Of a DNA stretch of 64,000 bases, positions 1 to 10,582 are shown piece after piece. The DNA is from Linnemannia elongata (Eukaryota > Mortierellomycota > Mortierellomycetes > Mortierellales > Mortierellaceae). Numbering within the stretch: the stretch's first letter is position 1; each line of letters opens with the position of its first letter. The stretch is taken from assembly GCA_036320915.1 (NCBI GenBank), contig JAXBDG010000012.1, forward strand, positions 1,414,501-1,478,500, given 5' to 3'. Position numbers and translations under genes: made by a program. Under the pieces are notes generated by a model that did not search any database, was not told the DNA's origin, and worked only from the letters and a program-made list of their open reading frames with translations.

Positions 1-519
1 AATATGTCTTTTTAAACCACCCCCCTCGCTTTTTTTCTGTCTTTCCTTCCTATCACCATTGACCAACTTTGCTCATATGACTTTGACCCAGCAGACAGAC
101 GGAATAACTTTAATACCAAAGTAACAATTAAAGTAATCCCAGAAAAGGTCAATGCTATGGTCAAACAACATTATTACCCGCGGGTCTACAGAGATGAAAA
201 TAGAGTACGAAGACGCGTTTCACCGTTGCGAATCCAGTTGTTGCTCATGGTATCTTGACTTTACGCGTCCGTGTATCAAGCAAGGTTCATATACTCCAAT
301 AGGCAAAACAAAAGGGTCAAAAGTTCAAGGTAGAAGACATAGCCTTGATGTTCATTTTTATTTCCTTTTATGCTGAAACCACTTCACGAGTACATTTTGC
401 CTTAGGCAGCTCATTCGACACCCTTCATCTGTCTTGGATCAGGCCTCGTTTTTGTTGTACTAAGAAAGGGGTCGAGCATCGAGCAGATAACGGCTTATCC
501 TCGTTGCTATGGAATGAAC

Positions 520-705
520 TCTCTTAGAATTCAATTTGTTTAAACATTCCACAAATGACGGGCCTTTTGACTACACTAGAAGTCAAAGTCGGCGCCAGGG
601 TCGTGTGTCTTGCCAATCTCGACATTCAAAACGGTCTGGTGAATGGCAGTATGGGAACAGTCCTACGAGATAGGAGGGGTGGCAAATCGCTCACAATTGA
701 TATGC
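520..705 (+). pseudogene. PIF1-like helicase C-terminal fragment
   Basis: About 45 residues read from 555 resemble the region near the C-terminus of PIF1-family helicases. The stretch has V-G-A-R-V, then a hydrophobic strand and N-x-D-x-Q-N-G, then G-L-V-N-G-S-M-G-T-V, the usual signature before the final beta strands. The fragment stops at a run of more than 20 A residues at 705, and no Walker A or B motif is visible upstream, so only the tail survives. In fungi such helicases occur as cellular PIF1, in Helitrons and in large viral-type mobile elements. The decayed polymerase 1 kb downstream makes a mobile or viral origin more likely, but that link is inference. Confidence 0.55.
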
Positions 706-779
706 AAAAAAAAAAAAAAAAAAAAAAAAAAACTACGAATTGCTTACACTCTCTTGGATAATTGAATATTAGCTTAACA

Positions 780-1748
780 CATGCTCAACGCAGGCATAAT
801 CTGTCGCAAGAACAGCATCATTGTTGTTATTTTATGTACCAAAGTTCCGCCATAGACCACGAAGTTTTTTTTTCTCTAGAATCCACCTTCTGGGTGAGAT
901 AAGAAGACACCATGGAGAAGGCGCAGAATTTAACAAAGGGTATCGTTCAAGCTCTTCCTATTTTGACTCCCTGAAGTAAAATAAAACAAAAAAGTGAGCT
1001 TATTAAAACCGCGTTGTCCCTTGGCAAAGTCATCGCAGTCGTTAGAAAAATAAAAGTAGGTAAAAGAAGGTAAATAGATGAGTTTGACTACCAAAGGTCT
1101 TCACAACCCGAAAACAAACATACCCGAAAAGCAGAGAGTAAAAAAATCAAGCAAAACGAGTGAGCGTGGCATGAAGAAAAGAGAACGACTATTTTCTAGA
1201 GCGCATGTAGACATAGCGCACAGCTCGCGCAATGCCTTGGACTCATCTTCCTACCCTCCTCTCCACATGTCCAAAAGAGAACTGAGGGAGGAAACTAAAA
1301 AATGTTAACTGTCCCAAAAAAGCTTTGGCACGCGCAATCCGAGAAGTAGGAGGACAAACCAACAGCTTCGAAGGAAATATAAAAAGCAATCGCGAGTGTT
1401 CATTGACATCGGAGGAGCATAAAAATAAACGACAACGCACAAAGAAAATGTGGCTACTTCACAATACGTGGACCAGCTCATTCTCACTTTATAGGAGTAT
1501 GCGAGGCATATTCTAAAAAGCTGCGACCGATGGCTTGCCCTGAAACAAAAACCCCGCCCTATTGAAGTAGTTGGCTGAACTGAGCGAATACAAAATCGAA
1601 GCAAGGTTGAACAACGGCAGCATCCAAATCGTTCGCGTGTTTGTCCGCTTGATCCCAAGACTCTCCTGTTTTTCAATCGACCTAACTATTGACCTGTTCT
1701 ATCCTTTCCTACCCACAGTAAAAAAAAATAAGGATCAACCTTTTCACG
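780..1748. other. No recognisable gene
   Basis: This stretch between the helicase fragment and the polymerase relic holds only short open frames on both strands. It may contain the eroded 5' part of the polymerase element, since the exonuclease I motif expected upstream of the polymerase segments is not visible anywhere. No RNA gene or terminal repeat was seen. Confidence 0.4.
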
Positions 1749-3363
1749 TTGTTCCTTGATAAGGTTGGAGAGGTGTTCGTAAACATCACTGTTGGGTACA
1801 AATGTAGGAAATATCATATCGGATATAACAATAGCGGTTTCGACAACTTCATGCTGGCCCAACAAGCCGTATATTCCAACTTGGCGATCAAGAAGGTCAT
1901 GGTTGATGGTGGCAATAGGCTCCTTTCCATGACCGTCTCCCACCTTAAAGTTTTCGCCCTTTATATAGTGCTCATGGCCTCTCTACGTAGAGGATGCGAA
2001 TCTTTCCACGTTAAGGATTCTAAGTTAAAGCTCAAACACCAAGAGATCCAAGACGCATACTACCGAGGGAACTTTGTGGCATATATGCAGAAACGGGAGA
2101 AAGATATTAGAGACTATTCCCTCCGAGATGTGGTGGCTCTCATAGAGCTGTTCTTTAAGGTTAAAGATGTTGTCGCCGACATATCTTCTCTCAACCTCGA
2201 AGACGAGCTCACCACGGCATCCATGACTTACAAGGCGTTTCTGGAATCGCTGGATGAAGAAACCAGAAAAAATATCCCAACTGTGGATCTCAAGATGGAC
2301 AAAATCATCAGACAAGCCGTGATAGGGGGCCGCACGCAGGTGTTTCAACGAGGCATCATCATGGTAAGATTAGGTGCATAGACGTGACTTCTCTGTACCC
2401 ATACGTTATGATGACACGGTTGCATCTACCATATTACCATCCACAAGCAGGCGAGATAAGATAATACCCATGAGGACAGAAGTCTCGTTAGATTGGAGCT
2501 ACGACGGGATCTTTACGGCGTGAGGATTTGCCTATTTTTATCAAGATTTGGGGCCACATTCGCCATAACTAGTGGGTACTACTGGGAATGCTCGTCTTAC
2601 GACATCTTTAAGCCATATATGGGGCCCCTAATGGAGAAAAAGATGGAGCAAGATGTCCTGAAGGAGTCTGGTTAGGAGGAGTACAACCCAGCTCTCCGAG
2701 AAATGCTCAAGCTGTGGATGAACGCGCTGTCAGGAAAGGTTATTCAGCGAGTATTCACGGAGGAGAAGAGATTCTGCATGAACGATGAGGACACGGCGAG
2801 GTGTCTCAACAACCTAAACGTTCATGCGACCTCATCTGTCGGAAACATCACGTTGGTGTCGGGGGAGATAAAGCATCCCATCGTAAAAGTCCCCTCCATC
2901 TGGAGTGTGTTGACGTACAGCTATACCCATAGTTATATGTACGAAAATGTTATCATGAAGTCGACTACTAAGCTAGCTAGCCATGGATTCAGACTCCTTA
3001 TTTTACCAAGATGAAAAACACTCACCATTTGTAGAGGAAATGCCCGAGATTTTGGTGACAAACCAGGACAGATGAAAGAGGAGTTGGGCAAAGATAAGTA
3101 TGAGATCTTCAAGGTCAAGGAATTCCACATCGTGTATAGCTATGGGGACGACGGGAAAGAAATCCCATATAAAGTACGTTGGAAAGGTGTGCATGAGACC
3201 GATAGAGCTATCTTGGATGAAAAATCGTCAAGCTCATCAAGGAAGACATTCTCACCAACACGCAGTTGTTTAACTTGTACTATTGTTGGAGTTATGGAGA
3301 ATTTACAGTGGGGGGTATGGAGTACGACATCATAAAAAACATCAACATACCGATCCCCTTATG
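1749..3363 (+). pseudogene. Decayed viral/Polinton-type family B DNA polymerase
   Basis: The conserved landmarks of a family B DNA polymerase occur in the right order but in different frames. An exonuclease II-like N-S-G-F-D-N lies at about 1830-1850. An exonuclease III-like D-V-V-A-L lies at about 2125-2142, followed by a G-G-R segment near 2325. Palm motif A (D-V-T-S-L-Y-P-Y-V) lies at about 2375-2401, motif B (N-A-L-S-G-K) at about 2720-2740 and motif C (D-S-D-S-L) at about 2986-3000. A plausible C-terminus ends at a TGA at 3361-3363. Frame changes fall near 2360, between 2460 and 2493, near 2980 and near 3060, and an in-frame TAG sits at 2673-2675. The D-V-T-S-L-Y-P form of motif A is typical of protein-primed and organellar/viral polymerases (Pfam DNA_pol_B_2 class), as in Mavericks/Polintons, linear plasmids and some viruses, and not of cellular replicases. 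It cannot make an intact protein. Which element class it came from is undecided. Confidence 0.75.
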
Positions 3364-4757
3364 ATATTATCCTCCAATTCCATTTCAATTCCTATTCTTG
3401 CATTACACAAAAATCATACTATTCATCGACTTCCTCTCTGACAAAACATCTGTGCCATATGTCTTTTCGACCAAAGCATAGCCTCCCAGCAATAGTCAGA
3501 ATCACGAGAGACAAACGACTGGTACCATGCCTATCCTCCACCTCCAATTTTTTTTATGTATAACCGCCTCCCCCGCGTGCTGCACAGACAAAAAAAGGAG
3601 GGGGCCAACCAAATTACTATGTACATCCCTAGAGCCATCGCATTCATGGGCAATCCCTTGAACTTCAAGCCCATCTTTGCCTTGGAATACTCATTTTATC
3701 GAACAGCACCCAGTCTACCCCCCATGGCAATTCGACTCTGGACGAAGCAAGAACCTCCAGGACGCATGTACTCAGGACGTGGATTCCATCGTAATTCACT
3801 ATCGGTGTTGTAGTCTCTATCTCATGTCTGAAGCAAATCAACAAAAATATGGAGAGAGCAAAAAGGATACTTTGTTCAGGACAAGCATACGTATCCTCTA
3901 TGTCCTTTTTTTTTTTACACACAATATCCTTGCACCAGTTGAAAATGGTCAAAAACAAATTATCGAGATCCGTCTACTGTGGAGTAAATCCTGGCCTGTC
4001 TTTCGGTCAATTACTCCTTCAAGCTGGTCAAAAAAAAAAAAAAAAGCAAATCATCTAGATCCGCTCTGCAGAAAAAAAAAAAAAAAAAAAAAAAACAAAC
4101 AACCTTGGCCTGTCATTTATCTTGTAATCCTCCAAACTAACGATTGCATAAACGAAATGAGAGAAAAAAAATTCAAAATCGAAACGTATTCGTGCGCCTA
4201 CAGAATAAAACAGAGCCTTGTCAAGAGTTTCGCCTAATCTCACTTCCCTACTCGCTAGGAGCTGCTCATACAAGTATCCTCTTCTTCAAAGATGGCACAC
4301 GATCGAACCCCTTTCAATTGCATATAGAAAATAAAGAAAACGTGTGACCAGTCGATCCAACCAAGTTGACTTATTCGCGAAAAAAAAAGAACACCCAGAA
4401 TAACAAGCGCTAAAATAGAGTAGCAGACGAATGTTTTTATGTTCATATCGCGACCACTCTTCTGCCATGTTTAAGATAGCCCTGACACCATTCAGTTCAT
4501 TTCATCCTCCCGACTTATCCACTCTCAAACACCGAACATAGACTAACCTTGCCGAGAACGTATCCTCTATCCTATATGTAATTTGAAAACCACTTTGCTC
4601 AAGTATAAGGACAAGACGGGTGATGCTAAAGGCGTTTATCAGGACTACGGTAACAGGAGATGGCGAAGAAGCTACCTCAAGGTCACTCGCCGTTGGAGAA
4701 CTATCATACAAAAAAAAACAACGCAGACCTCACAAAACAATCTCCATCCTCGTCGTT

Positions 4758-4795
<38 letters not shown>

Positions 4796-5685
4796 CTTTC
4801 AAAAGATATGAACACGAAGCATGGCTCAAGCGTATATCCACCATTTCCTTTATCGATCACGTTGGAATGGTTGAAGTCATTATGGATCTGTGCAGCCTGC
4901 ATCTGAGTCGATTATCCAGCACATATCTGATGCACTTAAACCCGCGTCTAAAACTGAAAAAAAAGGATGATCCACAAAACGCATCGTAGACTCACAGTTC
5001 CCATCTATGGCATATCCGTCTTTCTGGTCTCAACATCCCACTTTTTTTTTTTGTGCTCTCTTCCTCCGTCCTTTTTTTCTCCACGTGTCGAAGGGTAGTA
5101 CAAGTGTACAAAAAGAAGAACTCTTTGTGAAATTGGTTTCAAATCCTTCTCCTTTGTCCTCCCAAGCCCTCACAAGACCCATTCGACAAGATACAGAACC
5201 CAAGTGTGTGATAAAAACGAGGAAATGTATTAATGAGAAAGAGGAAAATATGTACGAGTAGCAGTAAAGTGACAAAAAAGAAGTAACAAGAAAAGACGAA
5301 GAAAGAAGAAGCTAGTGTGAATGTTGGCGTGAATGATGCAAGACTAGGGACAACGAAAAGGAAAAGCGCCAATGGTCAAAGGACAATAGGAGCAAAGAAC
5401 AAGGACACCGAAAAAAGTGGTGCAATCGATGAAGGGCAAGAGCTCTATGTTTCTAAAACAAAAAAAGTTGGATGGTATGCGCACACTTTTCCTCCACCTC
5501 CACGTCCACCTCCTGCCTGGGAAAATAAAGTCCGGTTGGGTGTCTCAGTGCCCACTTTTCCTGCATCCTTATCCGGTATTCCATTTCCGGCCATGGTCGA
5601 GTATCCTCCAATTGACCAATTGAAAGGAAAATATCCCGAGAGTCCAGATGTTGTTGTCCATGTCCATGTGAAACCTTTTCTTCGC
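3364..5685. other. Gene-free, homopolymer-rich DNA
   Basis: No convincing gene was found. The region carries several long A or T runs, for example near 4031-4045, 4070-4095 and 4767-4795, plus shorter ones near 5041 and 5075. Frames open here encode only lysine, phenylalanine or serine-rich filler. Repeated poly(A) tracts are compatible with old retroposed or element ends, but no flanking target duplications could be fixed by eye. The last 400 bases before 5686 are purine-rich and probably include the 3' untranslated region of the desaturase gene. Confidence 0.45.
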
Positions 5686-7380
5686 TTAGTTGTCCTTCAA
5701 CTTCTGGGCGTCAAGAGCCATCTCCTCGTAGGCGTGCTCGTCAGCACGGCGGAGCTTGCCGACCTGCTTGCGGGCAGTCTTGTGATCCTCCATCGAGCGT
5801 CCGAGACGGGACTGGGGGCCATAACCGGGCTCGGTGATGAACTTCCAGTGGACAAGCAACCACGAGGTGTGGTAGGCCATCGAATCATAGAACTCGGGGG
5901 CCATAGCGCGAACCTCAGGAAGGCGCGACCAGGCAACCTTGGTGACTATAAATTAGGAATTGGAAAGAAGAGTGCGAAGTTAGCGGAGGAACTCATTTGT
6001 AATGGTTTTGCTGAGTCTGGCCAGGAACTAAAGTTTAACGGGATTAAAATGGGCGGAAAACTTTTTTTTTTTTTTGTTTCTCAGGTTGCAAGTTGTGCGA
6101 CTGAGATGAACTGGTGTTGTGTTGGCTCTCAAATGTTTTCTTTTTTGTTTGTCGCATGTCCAACACTTGTTGCTGGGAGTGAGGATTGGTGTGAGACTGC
6201 CACACCAAGAGAACAAGTTGTAGATTTCCATCCCGTCTGTCCTGTCCTGCCAAAGTACACAAAGTAACGAATCACAACACAGTTCCCAGGTTGGGAGAAA
6301 TAGAAAAAATAAAAAAATAAAAAAAGGGACAACAAGCAAGCGCAACAAAAACGAAACGCAAACACCCGATAGCATCAGATAAGACAACAAAAAAAAAGGA
6401 GAACAACAACAACAGCCTATTACTAGAACCACATTTCTCATTGCGCAATTGATACCAAAAAGAAACTTACAGTCGTGATGCTCCATGTGGAGACCAATGT
6501 TCATGTAGGGCTTGTTGAGGATACCATAGTACGAGTAGGTCTCCTGGCCATCGTCAAAGGTGTAGTGCTCCTGGATGAAGTGGGCTGCGCCGGGGTGGAG
6601 ACCGTATCCGAACCAGAGCGAGACAAAGAGGTACAAAAGACCACGAAGACCGCAGAAATGTGCGACAAGGACATCGGTGGTGATGGTGAAGATGATGTTG
6701 TAAATCTCCCAGGTCGAGGGAGTCTTCTTCATGGCAGCACCACGGACGACGTACATGACGGGGTAGATGAAGAGCCAGAGCAACTTCAAGGCAGCGTTAC
6801 CACGGATCATCTTCTTCTCCCACTCGAGAGGAAGATCGGGGTCCATGCCGGTGACACCCTGGTAGGTGTGGTGCTCAAGATGGTAACGACGGAAGGAGGC
6901 ATAGATTGGGACGGGGATACCAATGTTGGCAGCCAATCCGACGAGCTTGTTCAAGAAGACGGTGGGGGCGGCATGGTTGTGAGTGGCCTCGTGAATCAGG
7001 ACACCGTAGAGGGCAGTGATGGATCCTCCGACGACGTAGGCAAAGACGACAAAGCCCCAGAAGGTGTCGGTCCAGACACGGCCAAAGAGGTAGGCAAAGT
7101 AGACCTGGGCAGCAGCGGCAGCAATGGTGACGAGGGAGGTCCTGGAGTCATGGCCGTAGAGCTTTTCGATATCGGGGTGCTTCTTGAGGATGGCGAGCTT
7201 GCGTTTCATGTGGGGCTCGTCCATGTTATCCATAGCCAGGTCATCATCGACACGGGGGTCCGACTTTTTCCAGTCTCCGAGGTAGAGAGGGAAGCGGTTG
7301 TCGAGGGCCTTGGGGTCCTTTGGCAACTGGTCCTTGTACTGCTCCCGCTGGTTGACAGTTGGTGATGGGTTCGAAGGCAT
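5686..7380 (-). CDS. Sphingolipid delta-4 desaturase (DES1 family)
   Basis: The enzyme introduces the delta-4 double bond into the sphingoid base of dihydroceramide in the ER membrane, using a di-iron centre and cytochrome b5. Two exons (7380-6471 and 5945-5686, with a GTAAGT donor and a TAG acceptor) give 389 residues. The N-terminus has a Lipid_DES-like segment with D-E-P-H and I-L-K-K-H-P. All three histidine boxes are present: H-E-A-T-H, H-L-E-H-H and H-M-E-H-H. The last box is split from the following F by the intron, recreating the family H-H-D-F. Several hydrophobic spans and the segment E-T-Y-S-Y-Y-G are also family hallmarks. The ATG at 7380 was chosen because frame further upstream encodes only serine/proline-rich pyrimidine-tract filler. 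A bifunctional desaturase/C4-hydroxylase cannot be excluded from sequence alone. The antisense strand is also open for long stretches, but that is a shadow. Confidence 0.93.
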
Positions 7381-8519
7381 CTTTTTTTTTTTCTTCTTTT
7401 CTTTATGTGATGGATGAAAGGGAAGGGAGAAGGACGGAGGAAGGGAGGAAAGAGCAGGAGGGGGAGGGGGAGGGGGAGGGAGGGAGGAGAAAGAAGGATG
7501 AGAGCTGGAAGAAAGAGTGAGAGAAAAAGAAAAGAAAAGGAAGATGAAAAAATGGGCCAAAAGAAGGGAGAAACAGAAAAAAAAAAGATGAAAAGCCAGT
7601 CAAGTCAGATGAAGGACAAAAAAAAAAAGAAAAAAAAAAAAAAGATGATGATGATGGCCAAGCTAAGGAAGGCCAGTCCGTCCCTGTGAACTTTCTTTTT
7701 TTTTTTTTCAGGGCGGGCGAGAAAGTGAGAGGCAGGCACCTAAACAAAAAAAGCCAAGACAACAAAAAAAAAATTCCTCAAGTCCGCCTGGCCCCCTACG
7801 GTATCTCACTCATACAAACACACATTTGAAGATGAAGAAGAGGAAGAAGGAGGAGAGGACAAGGTTGTCGCTGATTCGATACTATGCTAACTGTCCAATC
7901 GCATCGATTCATTTCTCTCTTTTCTTAGCTCCCTATACCTGTTCCTTGCCTTGAACACAAACACCCAGGCTCCGGCTGTTGTTCTCTCCGGCAAACAGCC
8001 GTCACATTTTCAGTTTTAATTCTGAATAGGGGCCTGACTGGACTGGATAAGGGCCAGTCTCCACATGTAAACAGCTCCTTACTCTTCTTCCTCGTCTTCC
8101 TCTTCATACTCTTCTTCCACCTCTTCTCCTTCTTCTTCCTCCTCTTCTTTTTCTTCCTCTTCCCACTTCTAGCTTTCGTTGCTGAAAGAGTAGTTGTAGT
8201 TCTCTGCCAATCGAATAAACAATGTCACCAAGAGCCAGTTACACAAGAACAAAATATCGTCCCCTGCACCACGAACATAAAAACCAAGCGCAATGTCAAA
8301 AGTCTCAGGGTACACAAGAGCGGCATCAACATCTCCAAGAACCACCAGCAACAACAAAAGGCAAGAAACTCCGTATCAAATGTAAATAGAAGTAGCTGTC
8401 ATTTCTGTTTCGTTCTGAATCAAAAATATTCTTTCTTTGTTGAAAAATACGTCTCCACGTTTCTCAGATCAACGGCGGTTTCCTTGCTGTTATAGGCCTT
8501 GGTCTCGCTACTGGTGTTC
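7381..8519 (-). promoter_or_regulatory. Desaturase upstream region, pyrimidine tract and GAA tract
   Basis: Immediately upstream of the desaturase ATG, 7381-7760 is a strong C/T tract on the coding strand with A runs, a style seen upstream of several genes here and probably part of the leader or promoter. No TATA box could be assigned. From 7800 to 8520 there is no gene I can support. A GAA/GAG microsatellite at 8080-8168 is listed separately. The 3' untranslated region of the 8520-9903 gene probably occupies the right end. Confidence 0.4.
8080..8168 (-). repeat. GAA/GAG microsatellite reading as an acidic tail
   Basis: About 87 bases read on the minus strand as an almost pure glutamate chain that ends in a TAA at 8082-8080. 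A TAG directly precedes it and could act as an intron acceptor or as a stop. It may be a simple repeat or the last exon of an unrecognised gene with an acidic C-terminus; no convincing upstream exon with a consensus donor was found. Confidence 0.4.
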
Positions 8520-9903
8520 TTAAACAAAACCCTGATGGAGAGGAGGACGCCATCCATACAATGCTACAGGGCCATAGGTTCTGAGCAGACTACGACGAGT
8601 GTTCTCGCCGAGTGCTATCAAGACCGGGTTTCCTCTCTTTGGCAAGTTAGCGTCTATAGTTGTTGATTCGGTGGTGAGAGTGTTGTCGACAGTGTTGATA
8701 GGGTCGTCGATCGTAATTGGATTAGAGGCAGAACCGTAGTCGTCGATGGTGATTGTACTTAAGACTGAGCCGTAGATATCAACATCCTTGGCAGTTCCAT
8801 GGGCGGTGATGTCGTAGGATTTAACTGCTGTAGTGGTCTCGGTGACGGTAACCATGGGTTCTGCGACCATTGTTGGCGTGGCAGTGGTAACGCTTAGTTT
8901 GACGGGTCTGGTTGGTTTGACGATGCGAACTCTGGACTTGGCTTCCATGACGGTGGGTCCCGGAGGAGACTTGCTAGAATTCGGCATAGGGGTAGCCTCG
9001 TCAATAGGCATGGCCATGATGGCAATCTTGATCAGGACTTCGTTGCAGCGCTCGCGGAGCTCGTAATTGAGTCCATCTCCTTTAGGAGTCGCGTCGGATC
9101 CGTTGGCGCCAATTAACGACTCAGAGGAGGACGCAGTGGTGCTTTCTCTGCCCTCGTCGAGGTCCATATCCTCAGTTGGTCCCTCATTGTGCGACTGAAT
9201 TGCCACTTCGGGGCCATTGTTAAGTTTCTTGGTGACGACTAGGACAGGGATCGTGTAGACGACGTCGCTTTGGACTGGGTCATTGTTTTGGACGCGTCTT
9301 TCTTCAAACGCAATCGTTTCTACGGAGTAGTAAATGAGGCAGACAGACAGTAGGTGTTAAAACATTTGCTATTGTTTGATATGGATCATATGGTAGACAA
9401 GTGGCTAAGTACTCCAAATGTAAAAATATCGTAGTGATTATTGTTATTGTTCTCTATGGCCTGCTTGACGAGATGCAACATGCTTCAAGTTGTTTTAAAA
9501 AAAATGCAGGTGCTTGTTGCTATTGTTCTACAAGGCCTTTTCGACAAGAAATGTAGGGTCACTTACGTGTTTTTCGTTGACGCTTTGTAGCAAGAAGAGG
9601 GTCCACGTTGACAAGGTCGGTATTTATCTTGCGTGCTTTGTCAGGAGTTGAGGAGGATCTGTCACTGCTTCTGAGTCTCTTCCTGTCAACGTCCTTAATG
9701 GAGGGCAGTGCGATTGTGGTGTTTTCTGTATTGGTACCCGTATTCATGCTGATGTCGGTGTTCTTGTATCGGGCTGCGACAGGGTTCTTGCGGAAGTGTC
9801 CTTTTGTTTCGTTGATGCTTCTAGGAGGCGGTATGGGGGTGGGGGTGCGTCTGGGTGAGGGTGGGGCACCATTTGGAGTACCGCTGCTTTTGTTGCGGCC
9901 CAT
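8520..9903 (-). CDS. Unknown proline/serine/threonine-rich protein
   Basis: Two exons (9903-9567 and 9319-8520) joined by a GTAAGT donor and a GTAG-type acceptor give 378 residues. I do not recognise a family. The N-terminal 110 residues are proline-rich and basic, with K-R-Q-R-K-T at the exon end and D-R-K-R-L-R earlier, both plausible nuclear localisation signals. The rest is rich in T, V, S and D, with repeated T-I-D-D segments around 8690-8770. No signal peptide, membrane span or catalytic motif is evident. A short conserved-looking strand, Y-T-I-P-V-L-V-V-T-K-K-L, lies early in exon 2. It lies head-to-head with the zinc-cluster regulator, 679 bases away, so a shared promoter region is possible. 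Gene structure is fairly secure; function is unknown. Confidence 0.6.
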
Positions 9904-10582
9904 GATGTAGAGGGTGTGTTTTGTGCTAGTGGTTCGTTGAGAGGGAAGAGCGCGTCGATTGGTGCGAGTTGTATAGTGGAGTGGAGTTGACTAGAGAAGA
10001 AAACGAAGAAGAATGCAAAGAAGAAGAAGACAAGGAAGAAGACAATGGAGAAGACGACAAAGCATAGCCCGTTCTTTTTTATTTCATAATTTCCATTCGC
10101 CCTCGTTCAAAAAGAGGATAGGGTTTGATAGATTGATCGTAGATCCTACACTCCCTGCTCAACCATCAGATATAGAGTAACCGTGGTTGGCTGGCTGCTG
10201 TGATTGAGGAAGGCCACCTATACCTTTTTTTCCTTTCCTCGGTCCTGACTGTTTTTACATCTTTTCCCCTCCCCCCCCCACACTCACTTTTCTTTTTTTC
10301 ACACCGACTCATACCCCACCTCGTTCTACTGCTCCTTCTACTTCTCCTTCTTAACCTCATCCGCCACCAAAACAAGTGCGACATCAAACAACATCCCCGC
10401 ACTCTTCTCTTTACTTCCTTACTCCTCCCCACTCTCTCGTATTTATTCCATATATCCCTTCTGTCCAACAACAACCCATACCCCTCACAGACAAACTGAT
10501 CTTTCATTACACACTCACACACTTACATCGTTCCTGATTCAACAACTTATATTCTCCCCCCCCCCGTCCCTCTCCTTCCATC
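9904..10582. promoter_or_regulatory. Divergent intergenic region
   Basis: This 679-bp gap lies between two head-to-head genes. The left part is rich in GAA repeats (about 10000-10060). The right part (10220-10580) is strongly C/T-rich on the plus strand and runs up to the ATG of the zinc-cluster gene, including a short C run just before it. No specific operator was identified. Confidence 0.4.

Noticed and set aside
6475..7365. A 296-codon plus-strand frame over the desaturase
   Set aside because: It is the antisense shadow of DES1 exon 1; the minus strand has all three histidine boxes and a matching second exon.
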